Below, piece after piece: positions 17,800 to 25,648 of a DNA stretch of 64,000 nt. The notes under the pieces are model-generated. The model did no database searches. It was not told the DNA's origin and saw nothing but the letters and a program-made list of their open reading frames with translations. Source of the DNA: Gracilinema caldarium (GTDB lineage: Bacteria > Spirochaetota > Spirochaetia > Treponematales > Breznakiellaceae); NCBI RefSeq assembly GCF_029265695.1, contig NZ_JAJUHW010000004.1:62001-126000 (forward strand). Direction: 5' to 3'. Made by a program: the position numbers and the translations under genes. The number at the start of each line of letters is the position of its first letter. The first letter of the stretch is position 1.

Positions 17800-18717
17800 T
17801 TATAAGTCCTCAGGTAAGCTATTAGCATCTAAGACAAGAGAATGGATCCGGTCAAGTTCTACATAGATATAGGGGTTCCCATCATAATCATGGATTCCTG
17901 CACCTTTTTCAGGAATACGGAGCCCTGCAATCTCCTTGGAACCCTCAAAAGGAGTAGCCCACCTGTCTTTTAGATTACGGCCCTTTACCTCCGCATAACG
18001 ATCTTCGGAACGCCAGTTAACAGGCCGGCCTTCGCTGTCCACAGTCATCACCGCCGATACGGCCATTCCTGCATAGGTCATGGAAAGTTCGATGCTGTTG
18101 CTTCCAATCTGACGAAACTTAAGCGGCAGGCTAAAGTACGCGAGTGGACAAAGGGTGAGATCGTTGAGGAATGTAACGAAGGCGGAGATGGCCATTTCAG
18201 GCCCTTTGGAATCCACAACCTTAATGAGGTCCATCGCCTTGATAAGCATTCTGCCCTGGCCTTCTAAAAAGGAGTCGATACCCTTCATAGGTGGCTTGGT
18301 GGAGCTCAAGTAAACCACCCTGGCAGGATTGTCTAAACGGTTATACTGTCTCATGATGAGAGGCATCCAGGGTTCAGTCGGGCCATTTCGTATTCGGCCT
18401 TCCAGAATCACCGAAAAGGATGAAATGCGGTTTTTCCCTGCTACCTGTGCGTTACGGAAATACCGCTGAGCTGGTTCTGGTAAAATATCAATGTCAGCTT
18501 CTGTTATCACAGATCCAGGCGCACCCATTGATATTGAAACCCATTGAGCGGTTTTATTCTGCGGTGCTGTGCCTCTTGCATAGTCAAAAGCCTGTGGAAG
18601 GGAGCGAGCGCGTTTTACATTTGCTTTAGCTTGACCTTCGAGGCCGACAAAACGTATTGCTATGATGAGGGCTGTGCAAAGAGTAATGGAGATGATGAAA
18701 AGTATAGGTTTGTTCAT
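17800..18717 (-). CDS. DUF6544-like exported protein
   Basis: 305 residues beginning with one hydrophobic N-terminal helix (PILFIISITLCTALIIAIRF) that could be an anchor or uncleaved signal. The core ILPEPAQRYFRNA, the following beta-rich segment FSVILEGRIRN and the late SMTYAGMAVSAVMTVDSEGRPVN resemble the DUF6544 (formerly DUF6920) family of unknown function; this match is from memory and moderately sure. It overlaps the FMN-binding lipoprotein gene upstream by four bases, so the pair is one operon. Function unknown; a role linked to membrane redox is only suggested by that neighbour. Confidence 0.7.
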   Translation of the reverse strand: MNKPILFIISITLCTALIIAIRFVGLEGQAKANVKRARSLPQAFDYARGTAPQNKTAQWVSISMGAPGSVITEADIDILPEPAQRYFRNAQVAGKNRISSFSVILEGRIRNGPTEPWMPLIMRQYNRLDNPARVVYLSSTKPPMKGIDSFLEGQGRMLIKAMDLIKVVDSKGPEMAISAFVTFLNDLTLCPLAYFSLPLKFRQIGSNSIELSMTYAGMAVSAVMTVDSEGRPVNWRSEDRYAEVKGRNLKDRWATPFEGSKEIAGLRIPEKGAGIHDYDGNPYIYVELDRIHSLVLDANSLPEDL

Positions 18718-19112
18718 GGCGTCTCCATCTTTTCAGCGGTAGCTTTTTCCAGGGCGTCCTGGATTGCCCGGAGAATCACCCTGCTGCTGCCGGTAGCGCC
18801 GCTTACCGCATCTACTTTAAGACTCTGAGCCTCGACCACCCGGTCTACAATTGCCTCAGCAGGCTTCCCTCTGCCGCAGTCATGCCGGAGTATGGTAATT
18901 TGAGAGATCCTGTGATCAGCAGTATCAACCGAAACTTGAACCTTTACCAAGGTGGTATTCCACGCTCCAATCCATGTTCCGTCCGCTGTTTTTGAAAGAT
19001 CCGGATCGACGATTTCTATGTTGTCGAATTCTTCCATAAAATTACAGCTGCCTAATGTAAGGGAGAAAATAACTGCAAGCAGTACCGCCCATGGTTGTTT
19101 TGTCAGTATCAT
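18714..19112 (-). CDS. FMN-binding domain lipoprotein
   Basis: 132 residues. The N-terminus has a hydrophobic stretch and a lipobox (LGSC). The remainder is a single FMN_bind domain (as in NqrC and RnfG), including DAVSGATGSS, which contains the S-G-A-T motif whose Thr is covalently flavinylated by ApbE. It is therefore probably an extracytoplasmic electron carrier. GAAGGAG lies well placed before the ATG. No ApbE, Nqr or Rnf genes are in the window. The promoter region upstream carries two operator-like elements. Confidence 0.88.
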   Translation of the reverse strand: MILTKQPWAVLLAVIFSLTLGSCNFMEEFDNIEIVDPDLSKTADGTWIGAWNTTLVKVQVSVDTADHRISQITILRHDCGRGKPAEAIVDRVVEAQSLKVDAVSGATGSSRVILRAIQDALEKATAEKMETP

Positions 19113-19185
19113 ATAAGCTCCTTCTGTGCTTTAATGCAAATGTACTAGCCGCCCCCCAGGGCTTAGTTCTCATCAAACTGTAATT

Positions 19186-19242
19186 GTTAACAGTGTTCAC
19201 ATTTTCTAATCTATAGTTAACGATGTTAACATTATTTGTCAA
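19186..19242 (-). promoter_or_regulatory. Promoter with paired operator-like elements for the FMN-binding/DUF6544 operon
   Basis: On the minus strand TTGACA (19237-19242) is followed by a spacer containing GTTAACATCGTTAAC (19216-19230), a perfect GTTAAC-N3-GTTAAC palindrome. A second imperfect copy, GTTAACAGTGTTCAC on the plus strand, lies at 19186-19200, exactly 30 bp away centre to centre. The -10 box is weak. The layout suggests repression by a dimeric regulator binding two sites on one DNA face. The regulator is not identified. Confidence 0.6.
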
Positions 19243-19301
19243 GGGGGTCTTAATACCATGTTTTTATACACCATTGCAATCATATATAAAAAATAGTATA
19301 T

Positions 19302-19333
19302 TTAAATTGATTGATAATTATCAATCAATTTAA
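19302..19333. promoter_or_regulatory. 32-bp perfect palindrome before the aldo-keto reductase
   Basis: A perfect inverted repeat with no loop, centred between 19317 and 19318; each arm reads TTAAATTGATTGATAA. It ends 15 bp before the ATG at 19349 and just ahead of AAGGAG, so a bound protein would block transcription or initiation. TetR/MarR-type operator is a plausible class, but the regulator is unknown. Confidence 0.65.
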
Positions 19334-19348
19334 TGCAAGGAGACTATC

Positions 19349-20332
19349 ATGGAATATCGACGGCTTGGTTCGGCGGGGGTAAAGGTTTCGGCCCTATCCT
19401 TAGGCTCATGGGTAACCTATGGATCCCAGGTTGATGTAGATGCAGCGGCGACCATGCTTAAGGCTGCTTATGATAATGGGGTTAATTTTTTTGACAATGC
19501 CGAATCCTATGCGGGGGGCAAATCTGAGGAGATTATGGGGGCAGCCTTGAAAAAACTGAGACTCCGCCGCGCAAGTTATCTCGTGAGCACCAAGTTCTAT
19601 TGGGGGCTTAACGAAGGCCCCAACGAGAAAAATACCTTAAACCGTAAATACCTCATGCAGGCCATAGACGGTTCACTCACACGGTTCGGCCTCGATTATG
19701 TAGATCTGGTTTTCTGCCACCGGCCGGACCCGAACACTCCTATGGAAGAAGTGGTCTGGGCTATGAACGATATGGTCGCCTCAGGAAAAGCCCTTTACTG
19801 GGGAACCTCCGAATGGAGCGCCGAGGAAATACGGCAGGCCTGGGAAATCGCAGACCGCCGCAACCTCCGCAAACCCCAAATGGAACAGCCCCAGTACAAC
19901 CTGTTGTTCCGAGACCGGGTGGAAAAGGAATATCAGCGGCTGTATCGGGACATCGGCCTTGGTCTTACCACCTGGAGCCCCCTGGCTTCGGGGGTCCTTT
20001 CGGGTAAATACGCCAAGGGTATACCCGCAGGTTCTCGCCTTTCCCTCCCTGGCTATGAGTGGCTCCTTGAGCGGTTCCCCAAGGATGTATTAGGAGCAGT
20101 AGCAGCGCTCGATCCCATAGCCCGTGACCTGGGAGGGACCCAGTCCCAGCTTGCCCTTGCCTGGTGCCTTAAAAATCCGAACGTGAGTACGGTTATAACC
20201 GGTGCAAGCCGTAAGGAACAACTGGAAGAAAATCTAAAAGCCCTTGATATGGTTCCCCGACTTACCCCATCGGTGCTTGATGAAATTGACCGGGCTTTGG
20301 CGCCGGCTCTGGCTATAATGTCAGGAAAATAA
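19349..20332 (+). CDS. Aldo/keto reductase (Kv-beta-like subfamily)
   Basis: NADPH-dependent reductase of carbonyl compounds, 327 residues. The catalytic tetrad is visible: Asp and Tyr in [14 protein letters not shown], Lys in STKFYWG and His in FCHRPD. The sequence [21 protein letters not shown] and the [12 protein letters not shown] and [15 protein letters not shown] segments place it among voltage-gated potassium channel beta-subunit-like AKRs (AKR6/YghZ group). AAGGAG lies before the ATG. It appears monocistronic, flanked upstream by a long palindrome and downstream by a long hairpin. Physiological substrate unknown. Confidence 0.93.
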   Translation: MEYRRLGSAGVKVSALSLGSWVTYGSQVDVDAAATMLKAAYDNGVNFFDNAESYAGGKSEEIMGAALKKLRLRRASYLVSTKFYWGLNEGPNEKNTLNRKYLMQAIDGSLTRFGLDYVDLVFCHRPDPNTPMEEVVWAMNDMVASGKALYWGTSEWSAEEIRQAWEIADRRNLRKPQMEQPQYNLLFRDRVEKEYQRLYRDIGLGLTTWSPLASGVLSGKYAKGIPAGSRLSLPGYEWLLERFPKDVLGAVAALDPIARDLGGTQSQLALAWCLKNPNVSTVITGASRKEQLEENLKALDMVPRLTPSVLDEIDRALAPALAIMSGK

Positions 20333-20341
20333 GGTTCCCCG

Positions 20342-20383
20342 TTTCAAGAGTGACCGACTTTTAAAGTTGGCTCACTCTTGAAA
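20342..20383. terminator. Long hairpin after the aldo-keto reductase gene
   Basis: TTTCAAGAGTGA (20342-20353) pairs with TCACTCTTGAAA (20372-20383); the inner CCGACTTT/AAAGTTGG pairs as well, giving about 20 bp of stem. There is no good T-run on the plus strand, so termination there would be imperfect. It contains a motif shared with 55309-55323. Confidence 0.5.
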
Positions 20384-20429
20384 AACCGCCCCTTTTGTCT
20401 CAAGCTTATGCTATAAGGGGGGATGTCTT

Positions 20430-21398
20430 ATGATGAAACGTGGCTGGTTTTTGTTCTTTTTAGGTATACTTTCTGTTGCTGCCTACGCTCAGACCTTGCC
20501 AAAACCGACAGCAGAAATAACCCAGTTTCAAATTAAGGAGATATCACTTCGGGATGTAACCTTCCAGTTTGAGCTCACCGTTAGCAATCCTTATCCGCTT
20601 GAGCTTAGTTTTTCAGGTATGACCCTGGATTTTTCCGTAGAGGGTTCAAAGGTTTTTAGCGCGGCAAATCAAGGAGGGTTCAGTGTTTCCGCTAAGGGCA
20701 AGAAAGCGAACCGGTTCAATGTAAAACTTGCCTATGAGGATATTTATAAATTAGTACAGAATTACACCACTAAAGAATGGCTTAATACGGTTATTAACGG
20801 AACCCTCTCTATTCCGCTGCCTAAATTGCTGGGTGTTCCTCCCAGTATCAGTTTTAACTACAAACTTGAAAAGAAAATCCCTGCTATTAAACCAACCGTA
20901 GCTATTATCGGCTTTACGGTTACTCCACCCAGCGCTGCTGAAGTATCCGCCGCCCTTACCAAGGCGGGTAAAAAGGCTGATCCTGAAAAAGCCCGAGGCG
21001 CCATAGCGGATATTTTGTCGGGTAAGAAACCTGACAAACCGGTTATCGATCCCGCAGAACTGGATTTACCCCTCAACGTTAGCTTTACCATTCAGATTCG
21101 CAACGATGCTCGGGGGGCTATTAATTTTACTGCGGTCGGTTACGAGCTTTATATCAATAACGAGAAACTAGTCATTGGAGACAGCAGCACGGTAAAACAG
21201 GAAGGTCAGAATGTCTATATAACGGTAAAAAACACTTTTAGTACTAAAAAGCTCAGTTCAGCGGTCAAGGCCCTGTTTACCGAGAAAAAGGGAAGTTTCA
21301 GGGTAACAGGAAGTGCTCGTATCAAGTTGCCAGATGATATCAGCAAAGAGCCGATTCCTCTGGGGTTTGATGAACGGGGCTCCTTTGCGCTGAAATAA
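20430..21398 (+). CDS. LEA-14/WHy-domain secreted protein
   Basis: 322 residues with a signal peptide (hydrophobic stretch then AYAQ). It appears to hold two LEA type 2 (WHy) beta-sandwich domains: about 25-150 with FQFELTVSNPYPLELSFSGM, and about 200-320 with LPLNVSFTIQIRND and INFTAVGYELYINNEK. The hallmark NPY/NP after a beta strand and the following amphipathic pattern are clear in the first. Such proteins are linked to stress or envelope functions but are poorly characterised in bacteria. GGGGGGA precedes ATG 20430. It stands alone on the plus strand. Confidence 0.8.
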   Translation: MMKRGWFLFFLGILSVAAYAQTLPKPTAEITQFQIKEISLRDVTFQFELTVSNPYPLELSFSGMTLDFSVEGSKVFSAANQGGFSVSAKGKKANRFNVKLAYEDIYKLVQNYTTKEWLNTVINGTLSIPLPKLLGVPPSISFNYKLEKKIPAIKPTVAIIGFTVTPPSAAEVSAALTKAGKKADPEKARGAIADILSGKKPDKPVIDPAELDLPLNVSFTIQIRNDARGAINFTAVGYELYINNEKLVIGDSSTVKQEGQNVYITVKNTFSTKKLSSAVKALFTEKKGSFRVTGSARIKLPDDISKEPIPLGFDERGSFALK

Positions 21399-21465
21399 GC
21401 GGCGGCATAGTCCCCAGAGGAGGCCATTTTTAAAGTGGCCAGCATTTGAAATTGTTCACTCCATA

Positions 21466-22059
21466 TTGCGGCAACACTCATTTTACGTTACCTCTTTTGG
21501 TATGGATGCGTTCGGCACTATAGAATTTGTCTATGATATGAGTCTGTACCGGCTTAAGGTTCATGAGGGGCTCAAGAATATGAACTTTATACTCTACCAA
21601 GAGGGCTCTTTAATCTACAAAGACCGAATCCCCCTACGTATATGGAAAGAACAGCACTTTACTCACCATATGTACATCAATATGGACAATAAAGATTTTG
21701 CAATCATTTTCATCGTAGGACTCACAGAAGCGCAAAGTGTGGCATACAGTCTCCAGATAAACGGAACACTTGTTGCGGGGGAGGAACCTCAGCGGCTCAG
21801 GGAATTAACCAAGGATGCGGAGACCGAATTGCCTTATCAAGCTTCCCCCTGGGCTCTCTCACTGACGTACATGAGTCCTCTCTTAATTTTAATTATTACT
21901 GACCTCATAAATCAAAATCAGCGAGAGTTCTTTGATTATTTTAAGTTAGAAATAATCGGCGCCATGTCTATTGTGGCAACCGAATTTGCATCTCGGTTCC
22001 TTAACAAGGGCGGGAAGGCCCTTAGGGCGGGAAGGCCCTTAGGGCGGGAAAGTTCGTAA
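21466..22059 (+). CDS. Protein of unknown function with C-terminal tandem-repeat tail
   Basis: Up to 197 residues; I do not recognise the family. The start is uncertain: TTG 21466 or ATG 21502, neither with a ribosome site. The N-terminal 110 residues look beta-rich (GTIEFVYDMSLYRLKVHEGL, IPLRIWKEQHFTHHMYINMD). One probable transmembrane segment follows at about 130-145 (YMSPLLILIITDLI), then a second hydrophobic patch. The last 17 residues are encoded by a 17-bp tandem repeat (22008-22051), which makes the C-terminus frame-sensitive to copy number. Neighbours give no functional clue. Confidence 0.55.
   Translation: MRQHSFYVTSFGMDAFGTIEFVYDMSLYRLKVHEGLKNMNFILYQEGSLIYKDRIPLRIWKEQHFTHHMYINMDNKDFAIIFIVGLTEAQSVAYSLQINGTLVAGEEPQRLRELTKDAETELPYQASPWALSLTYMSPLLILIITDLINQNQREFFDYFKLEIIGAMSIVATEFASRFLNKGGKALRAGRPLGRESS
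22008..22051 (+). repeat. 17-bp tandem repeat, about 2.5 copies
   Basis: Unit GGGCGGGAAGGCCCTTA begins at 22008, 22025 and (partial) 22042. Because 17 is not a multiple of three, each unit is read in a different frame. Confidence 0.85.
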
Positions 22060-22105
22060 AACGGTGATAATTTAATTGGTAAAATAGTGCTGCCAGGAGT
22101 CCCCC

Positions 22106-22981
22106 ATGCGTATTCTTAATTTTGGATCTCTCAACATTGATTACGTGTACCGTGTGGACGCGTTTCTTAAACCCGGTGAAACAAAGGCGGCCAAGTCTCG
22201 GTCTGTATTTGCTGGCGGCAAGGGACTCAATCAGTCCTTGGCCATGGCAAAGGCGGGGCTGACGGTGTTCCATGCAGGGAAAGTGGGAGCCGAGGGGGAC
22301 TTTCTGGTGGATACTCTCAAAAAAGGCCGGGTGGACACGAGCCTTATCGGCCGCTCAGACAAGCCTTCGGGGCACACTATTATTCAGGTGGATGACCAGG
22401 GCCGGAACTGTATATTACTTTTCGGAGGGGCTAATCAAGATATTGATGAGTCTTACATTGATGCTGCCTTAGCTTCTTTCGGTTCAGGCGATTACCTGGT
22501 ACTCCAAAATGAAATTTCCCTCGTACCCGAAATTATTAAAAAGGCTAAACAACGGGGGCTTTTCATCATTATGAATCCTTCTCCGTATACACAAGAGATT
22601 CTCTCTTATCCGCTTGATAAAATTGATATGTTTCTGATGAACGAAATTGAAGCTGAGGGTTTTACGGGCCTTCAGGACCCCCGGAAAGCCCTGAATGCCC
22701 TGTGTAATGAGTTCCCCCAATCTCAGATAATACTAACCCTGGGCGACAAGGGGGCCCTATGGGGCCGGGGGACGGAAGGGATTATCGAACAGCGGGCCTA
22801 TCCAGCTACAGTGGTAGACACCACCGCCGCGGGGGATACCTTTTCTGGCTATTTTATCGCCGGCCTTGTAGAGGGCTCTTCCGTTCCCGAGGCCTTGGAT
22901 TTGGCCTCCCAGGCCGCGGCTATCTGCGTAAGCAGGCCGGGAGCTGCTGATTCAATTCCGTGGCGGCACGAAATGCGATGA
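22106..22981 (+). CDS. Ribokinase-like PfkB-family sugar kinase
   Basis: 291 residues. PfkB signature 1 is FAGGKGLNQSLAMAKAG and signature 2 is DTTAAGDTFSGYFIAGL with the catalytic Asp; the substrate-binding start NFGSLNIDYVYRVD fits ribokinase. It phosphorylates a free sugar, most likely ribose, at the expense of ATP; the exact substrate is inferred. CCAGGAG precedes the ATG. No sugar transporter is adjacent. Confidence 0.9.
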   Translation: MRILNFGSLNIDYVYRVDAFLKPGETKAAKSRSVFAGGKGLNQSLAMAKAGLTVFHAGKVGAEGDFLVDTLKKGRVDTSLIGRSDKPSGHTIIQVDDQGRNCILLFGGANQDIDESYIDAALASFGSGDYLVLQNEISLVPEIIKKAKQRGLFIIMNPSPYTQEILSYPLDKIDMFLMNEIEAEGFTGLQDPRKALNALCNEFPQSQIILTLGDKGALWGRGTEGIIEQRAYPATVVDTTAAGDTFSGYFIAGLVEGSSVPEALDLASQAAAICVSRPGAADSIPWRHEMR

Positions 22982-23122
22982 GAATTTATCTTGAAATCCG
23001 CGATTCAGCGCAGAGTTTACAATAAAATATAAGAGACTGGCTTTTGAAATTGGCTTATATATAAAATACTGTATTTGTGTTTTAATATTGCAGAATATTG
23101 CAATAATTTATAGAATTTTATC

Positions 23123-23151
23123 TTGACGTCTTTGATTGATGTTGCTATATT
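23123..23151 (+). promoter_or_regulatory. Promoter of the thioredoxin-like/permease/CDF operon
   Basis: TTGACG (23123-23128), 17 bp spacer, TATATT (23146-23151). Just upstream is the short palindrome TATTGCAATA with a near repeat, a possible site for a metal-responsive ArsR/SmtB-type repressor (speculative). Confidence 0.65.
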
Positions 23152-23182
23152 TTGAAACAATAAAACATAACAGGAGGACGTT

Positions 23183-23416
23183 ATGAAGATACAGATTCTA
23201 GGCACCGGTTGCGCCAAGTGCCAGCTTCTTGAGAAAAATGCCCGCGAAGCAGTACAGGAATTGGGATTGACCGCAGAAATAGAAAAGATCACTAATATTG
23301 ATGATATCATGTCCATGGGGGTTATGATGACCCCTGCATTAGCCATTGATAATGATGTTAAAATCGTTGGCAAGGTCCTGACAAAGGATCATATAAAAGA
23401 ACTTTTAACGAGGTAA
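23183..23416 (+). CDS. Thioredoxin-like small redox-active disulfide protein
   Basis: 77 residues of thioredoxin fold (TIGR00412 / MTH895-like group). The active-site CxxC is GCAKC near the N-terminus, with the cis-proline context VMMTPALAID. Members are usually next to a permease of the DUF318/ArsP family, as here, where the permease starts 3 bp after the stop. It probably reduces, or hands metal or metalloid to, the permease; the substrate is not known. CAGGAGG precedes the ATG. Confidence 0.88.
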   Translation: MKIQILGTGCAKCQLLEKNAREAVQELGLTAEIEKITNIDDIMSMGVMMTPALAIDNDVKIVGKVLTKDHIKELLTR

Positions 23417-23419
23417 ATT

Positions 23420-24604
23420 GTGGCTTCCAAAGAAATTTCGTCTAACAAAGCATTAGGAATTGTTGCGCTGGTCTTTTTGGCTGCCTATTTTATTCCCTTT
23501 GATGCTCCCCGTGTAGCAGGTGCTGTGCAGGAAGCATTTTTAATGCTCAGTGAATATGCACGCCAGCATGTACTGCTCTGTGTGGTACCGGCCATGTTTA
23601 TTGCCGGTGCTATTACCGTTTTCCTTAACCAGCAGGCTGTCATACGGTATCTTGGACCCAAAGCTCCCAAAGCGCTGGCCTACGGAGTTGCTTCTGTATC
23701 AGGAGCTATTCTTGCGGTCTGTTCATGTACGGTGCTTCCTCTTTTTAAGGGTATCTATAAAAAAGGCGCTGGCCTTGGACCTGCTGTATCTTTCCTGTAC
23801 TCCGGTCCGGCTATCAACATATTGGCTATTGTAATGTCCTACAAAATATTTGGATGGAAGCTGGGAACTGCTCGTATGGTTGGGGCTATTCTTTTTGCCA
23901 TAGTTATTGGTCTTTTAATGGAACTCATTTTCCGCAAAAGCGATGAAGAACGCTTGGCGGATGAACGTATGTTTAAATACGAAAAAACCGAAGGTGAGCG
24001 GACCCTGGGCCAGATGATTCTGTATATGGCCTCCATGATCGGCATTCTAGTTTTTGTGAACTGGGCCAACTCCAAAGGAGCTTCCGCTGTATGGGACACT
24101 ATTTATAATAGTAAATACTGGATTACCGCAGCCTTTGCTCTGCTCCTTATTTTTACATTGGTGAAATGGTTTTCTAAGGATGATCTCTATACCTGGGTGG
24201 TGGCAACCCGAGATTTTGCTCTCCAAATTTTACCTTACCTGTTTGGTGGTGTGTTAGTAGCAGGCTTCCTGCTAGGGCGTCCCGGCCATGAGGCCTTGTT
24301 GCCCAATGAGTGGGTCGCAAAACTGGTTGGCGGGAACTCGCTTTTCGCAAACTTTTTTGCGGCTATCACCGGCGCATTTATGTATTTTGCAACCCTGACC
24401 GAGGTTCCAATAATCCAGGGGCTTTTAGGCAGTGGCATGGGCCAGGGGCCTGCGTTAGCCTTGCTGCTTGCTGGACCATCCTTGTCACTCCCTTCCATGC
24501 TTGTTATTGGAGCTGAACTGGGCTGGAAAAAAACAGCAGTCTATGTCGCCCTTGTTGTAGTCCTCTCTACGCTAGCGGGATTGCTTTTTGGTCTAGTAGC
24601 ATAA
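23420..24604 (+). CDS. DUF318/ArsP-family membrane permease
   Basis: 394 residues with about ten hydrophobic segments in two repeats. The conserved motif CSCTVLPLFKGIYKKGAGLGPAVSF, followed by SGPAINI, is the family signature, repeated in divergent form as TLTEVPIIQGLLGSGMGQGP in the second half. Family members export metals or organoarsenicals (ArsP, SO_0444-type). It starts at GTG 23420, three bases after the redox protein stop, and is followed after 9 bp by a CDF transporter, which supports a metal-efflux role. The Cys pair in CSC is kept. Confidence 0.88.
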   Translation: MASKEISSNKALGIVALVFLAAYFIPFDAPRVAGAVQEAFLMLSEYARQHVLLCVVPAMFIAGAITVFLNQQAVIRYLGPKAPKALAYGVASVSGAILAVCSCTVLPLFKGIYKKGAGLGPAVSFLYSGPAINILAIVMSYKIFGWKLGTARMVGAILFAIVIGLLMELIFRKSDEERLADERMFKYEKTEGERTLGQMILYMASMIGILVFVNWANSKGASAVWDTIYNSKYWITAAFALLLIFTLVKWFSKDDLYTWVVATRDFALQILPYLFGGVLVAGFLLGRPGHEALLPNEWVAKLVGGNSLFANFFAAITGAFMYFATLTEVPIIQGLLGSGMGQGPALALLLAGPSLSLPSMLVIGAELGWKKTAVYVALVVVLSTLAGLLFGLVA

Positions 24605-24613
24605 GGATTCATT

Positions 24614-25549
24614 ATGAAAGATCAACATGACCATGACGATAATGACCATGTTCATGAACACATATTAGAAGGATCAGGAGGAAAATTACTTGCCTCTATC
24701 CTTATCACTACCCTGACCTTAGTCGCAGAGCTTGTCGGAGGTATTCTGACCGGGAGCCTTGCTCTGCTTTCTGATGCGGCTCATGTGTTTATGGATATCT
24801 TTGCACTTGCTCTAAGCTATGGAGCGGTACGGCTTGCACAAAAGGCTCCCAGCGCTTACCACAGTTTCGGTTTCCGACGAATGAAAGTTATTGCGGCCTT
24901 TGTTAATGGGACGACACTTCTGGTGATCGCTATAGAAATTTTTAGGGAAGCCTACAGCCGTTTATTTACCTCTGAGCATGTTTTAGCAGGTCCCATGCTA
25001 ATTATCGCTATTATTGGCTTAGCAGCAAACCTTTTGGTAGCCTTGGTTCTTGGTGGTCATGATCATGATGATCTAAATGCTCGATCTGCATTCCTTCATG
25101 TGTTGGGTGATGCTCTGTCTTCGGTCGGCGTAATTGTAGCGGGTATTATTATTCTATTTACAGGATGGTACTGGGTGGATACTATTGCCAGTGTCCTTAT
25201 CGGTATTGTCATCCTCACCGGTGCTTTTAAAATATTAAAGGAAACGGTACATATTCTTAATGAAGGAGCGCCAGCGGGATCTTCTGCCAAAGCGGTTGAA
25301 CAAGGATTGTTAAAAATTCCCGGTATCCTTTCTGCCCATGATATTCATGTATGGACCATTGAACCTGGATATACTGTATTAAGCGCCCATGTCCTTCTTG
25401 AAGACCAATTGGTCAGCAATACCAGACCTGTACTTGAATTGTTAAAGAGGACACTAGATAAAGAATTTAGCATAAACCACGTAACAATTCAGTTTGAATG
25501 TGTTAACTGTGGTCAAACCTGTGTAGCCTGTGAAGGTGCGGACCTTTGA
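24614..25549 (+). CDS. Cation diffusion facilitator (CzcD/ZitB-like) with Cys-rich tail
   Basis: 311 residues, six transmembrane segments. The metal site is visible in LLSDAAHVFMDIFAL (helix 2) and FLHVLGDALSSVGV (helix 5, HxxxD). The N-terminus is His/Asp-rich (HDHDDNDHVHEH) and the C-terminal tail after the ferredoxin-like domain has C-x2-C-x3-C-x2-C (CVNCGQTCVAC), an unusual extra metal-binding site. It exports Zn or related divalent cations from the cytoplasm. AAGGA precedes the ATG. It is the last gene of the metal/redox operon, followed by a bidirectional terminator. Confidence 0.93.
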   Translation: MKDQHDHDDNDHVHEHILEGSGGKLLASILITTLTLVAELVGGILTGSLALLSDAAHVFMDIFALALSYGAVRLAQKAPSAYHSFGFRRMKVIAAFVNGTTLLVIAIEIFREAYSRLFTSEHVLAGPMLIIAIIGLAANLLVALVLGGHDHDDLNARSAFLHVLGDALSSVGVIVAGIIILFTGWYWVDTIASVLIGIVILTGAFKILKETVHILNEGAPAGSSAKAVEQGLLKIPGILSAHDIHVWTIEPGYTVLSAHVLLEDQLVSNTRPVLELLKRTLDKEFSINHVTIQFECVNCGQTCVACEGADL

Positions 25550-25606
25550 AATTAGTTCAACTTTGAACTTTAGAAGTCCTCTTTAGCCAAGCGAATTATT
25601 TTGAAG

Positions 25607-25648
25607 AAGTTTTCAGCTGCTTTCTAATAAACAGCTGAAAACTTTTTT
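25607..25648. terminator. Bidirectional terminator between the CDF transporter and xylanase genes
   Basis: AAGTTTTCAGCTG (25607-25619) pairs with CAGCTGAAAACTT (25632-25644), with T residues on the plus strand. It overlaps the 3' end of the minus-strand xylanase gene (stop at 25647). Confidence 0.85.

Noticed and set aside
22982-23122. Riboswitch upstream of the metal/redox operon
   Set aside because: The A/T-rich gap has no conserved riboswitch motif that I recognise and lies upstream of the promoter, not in the leader.
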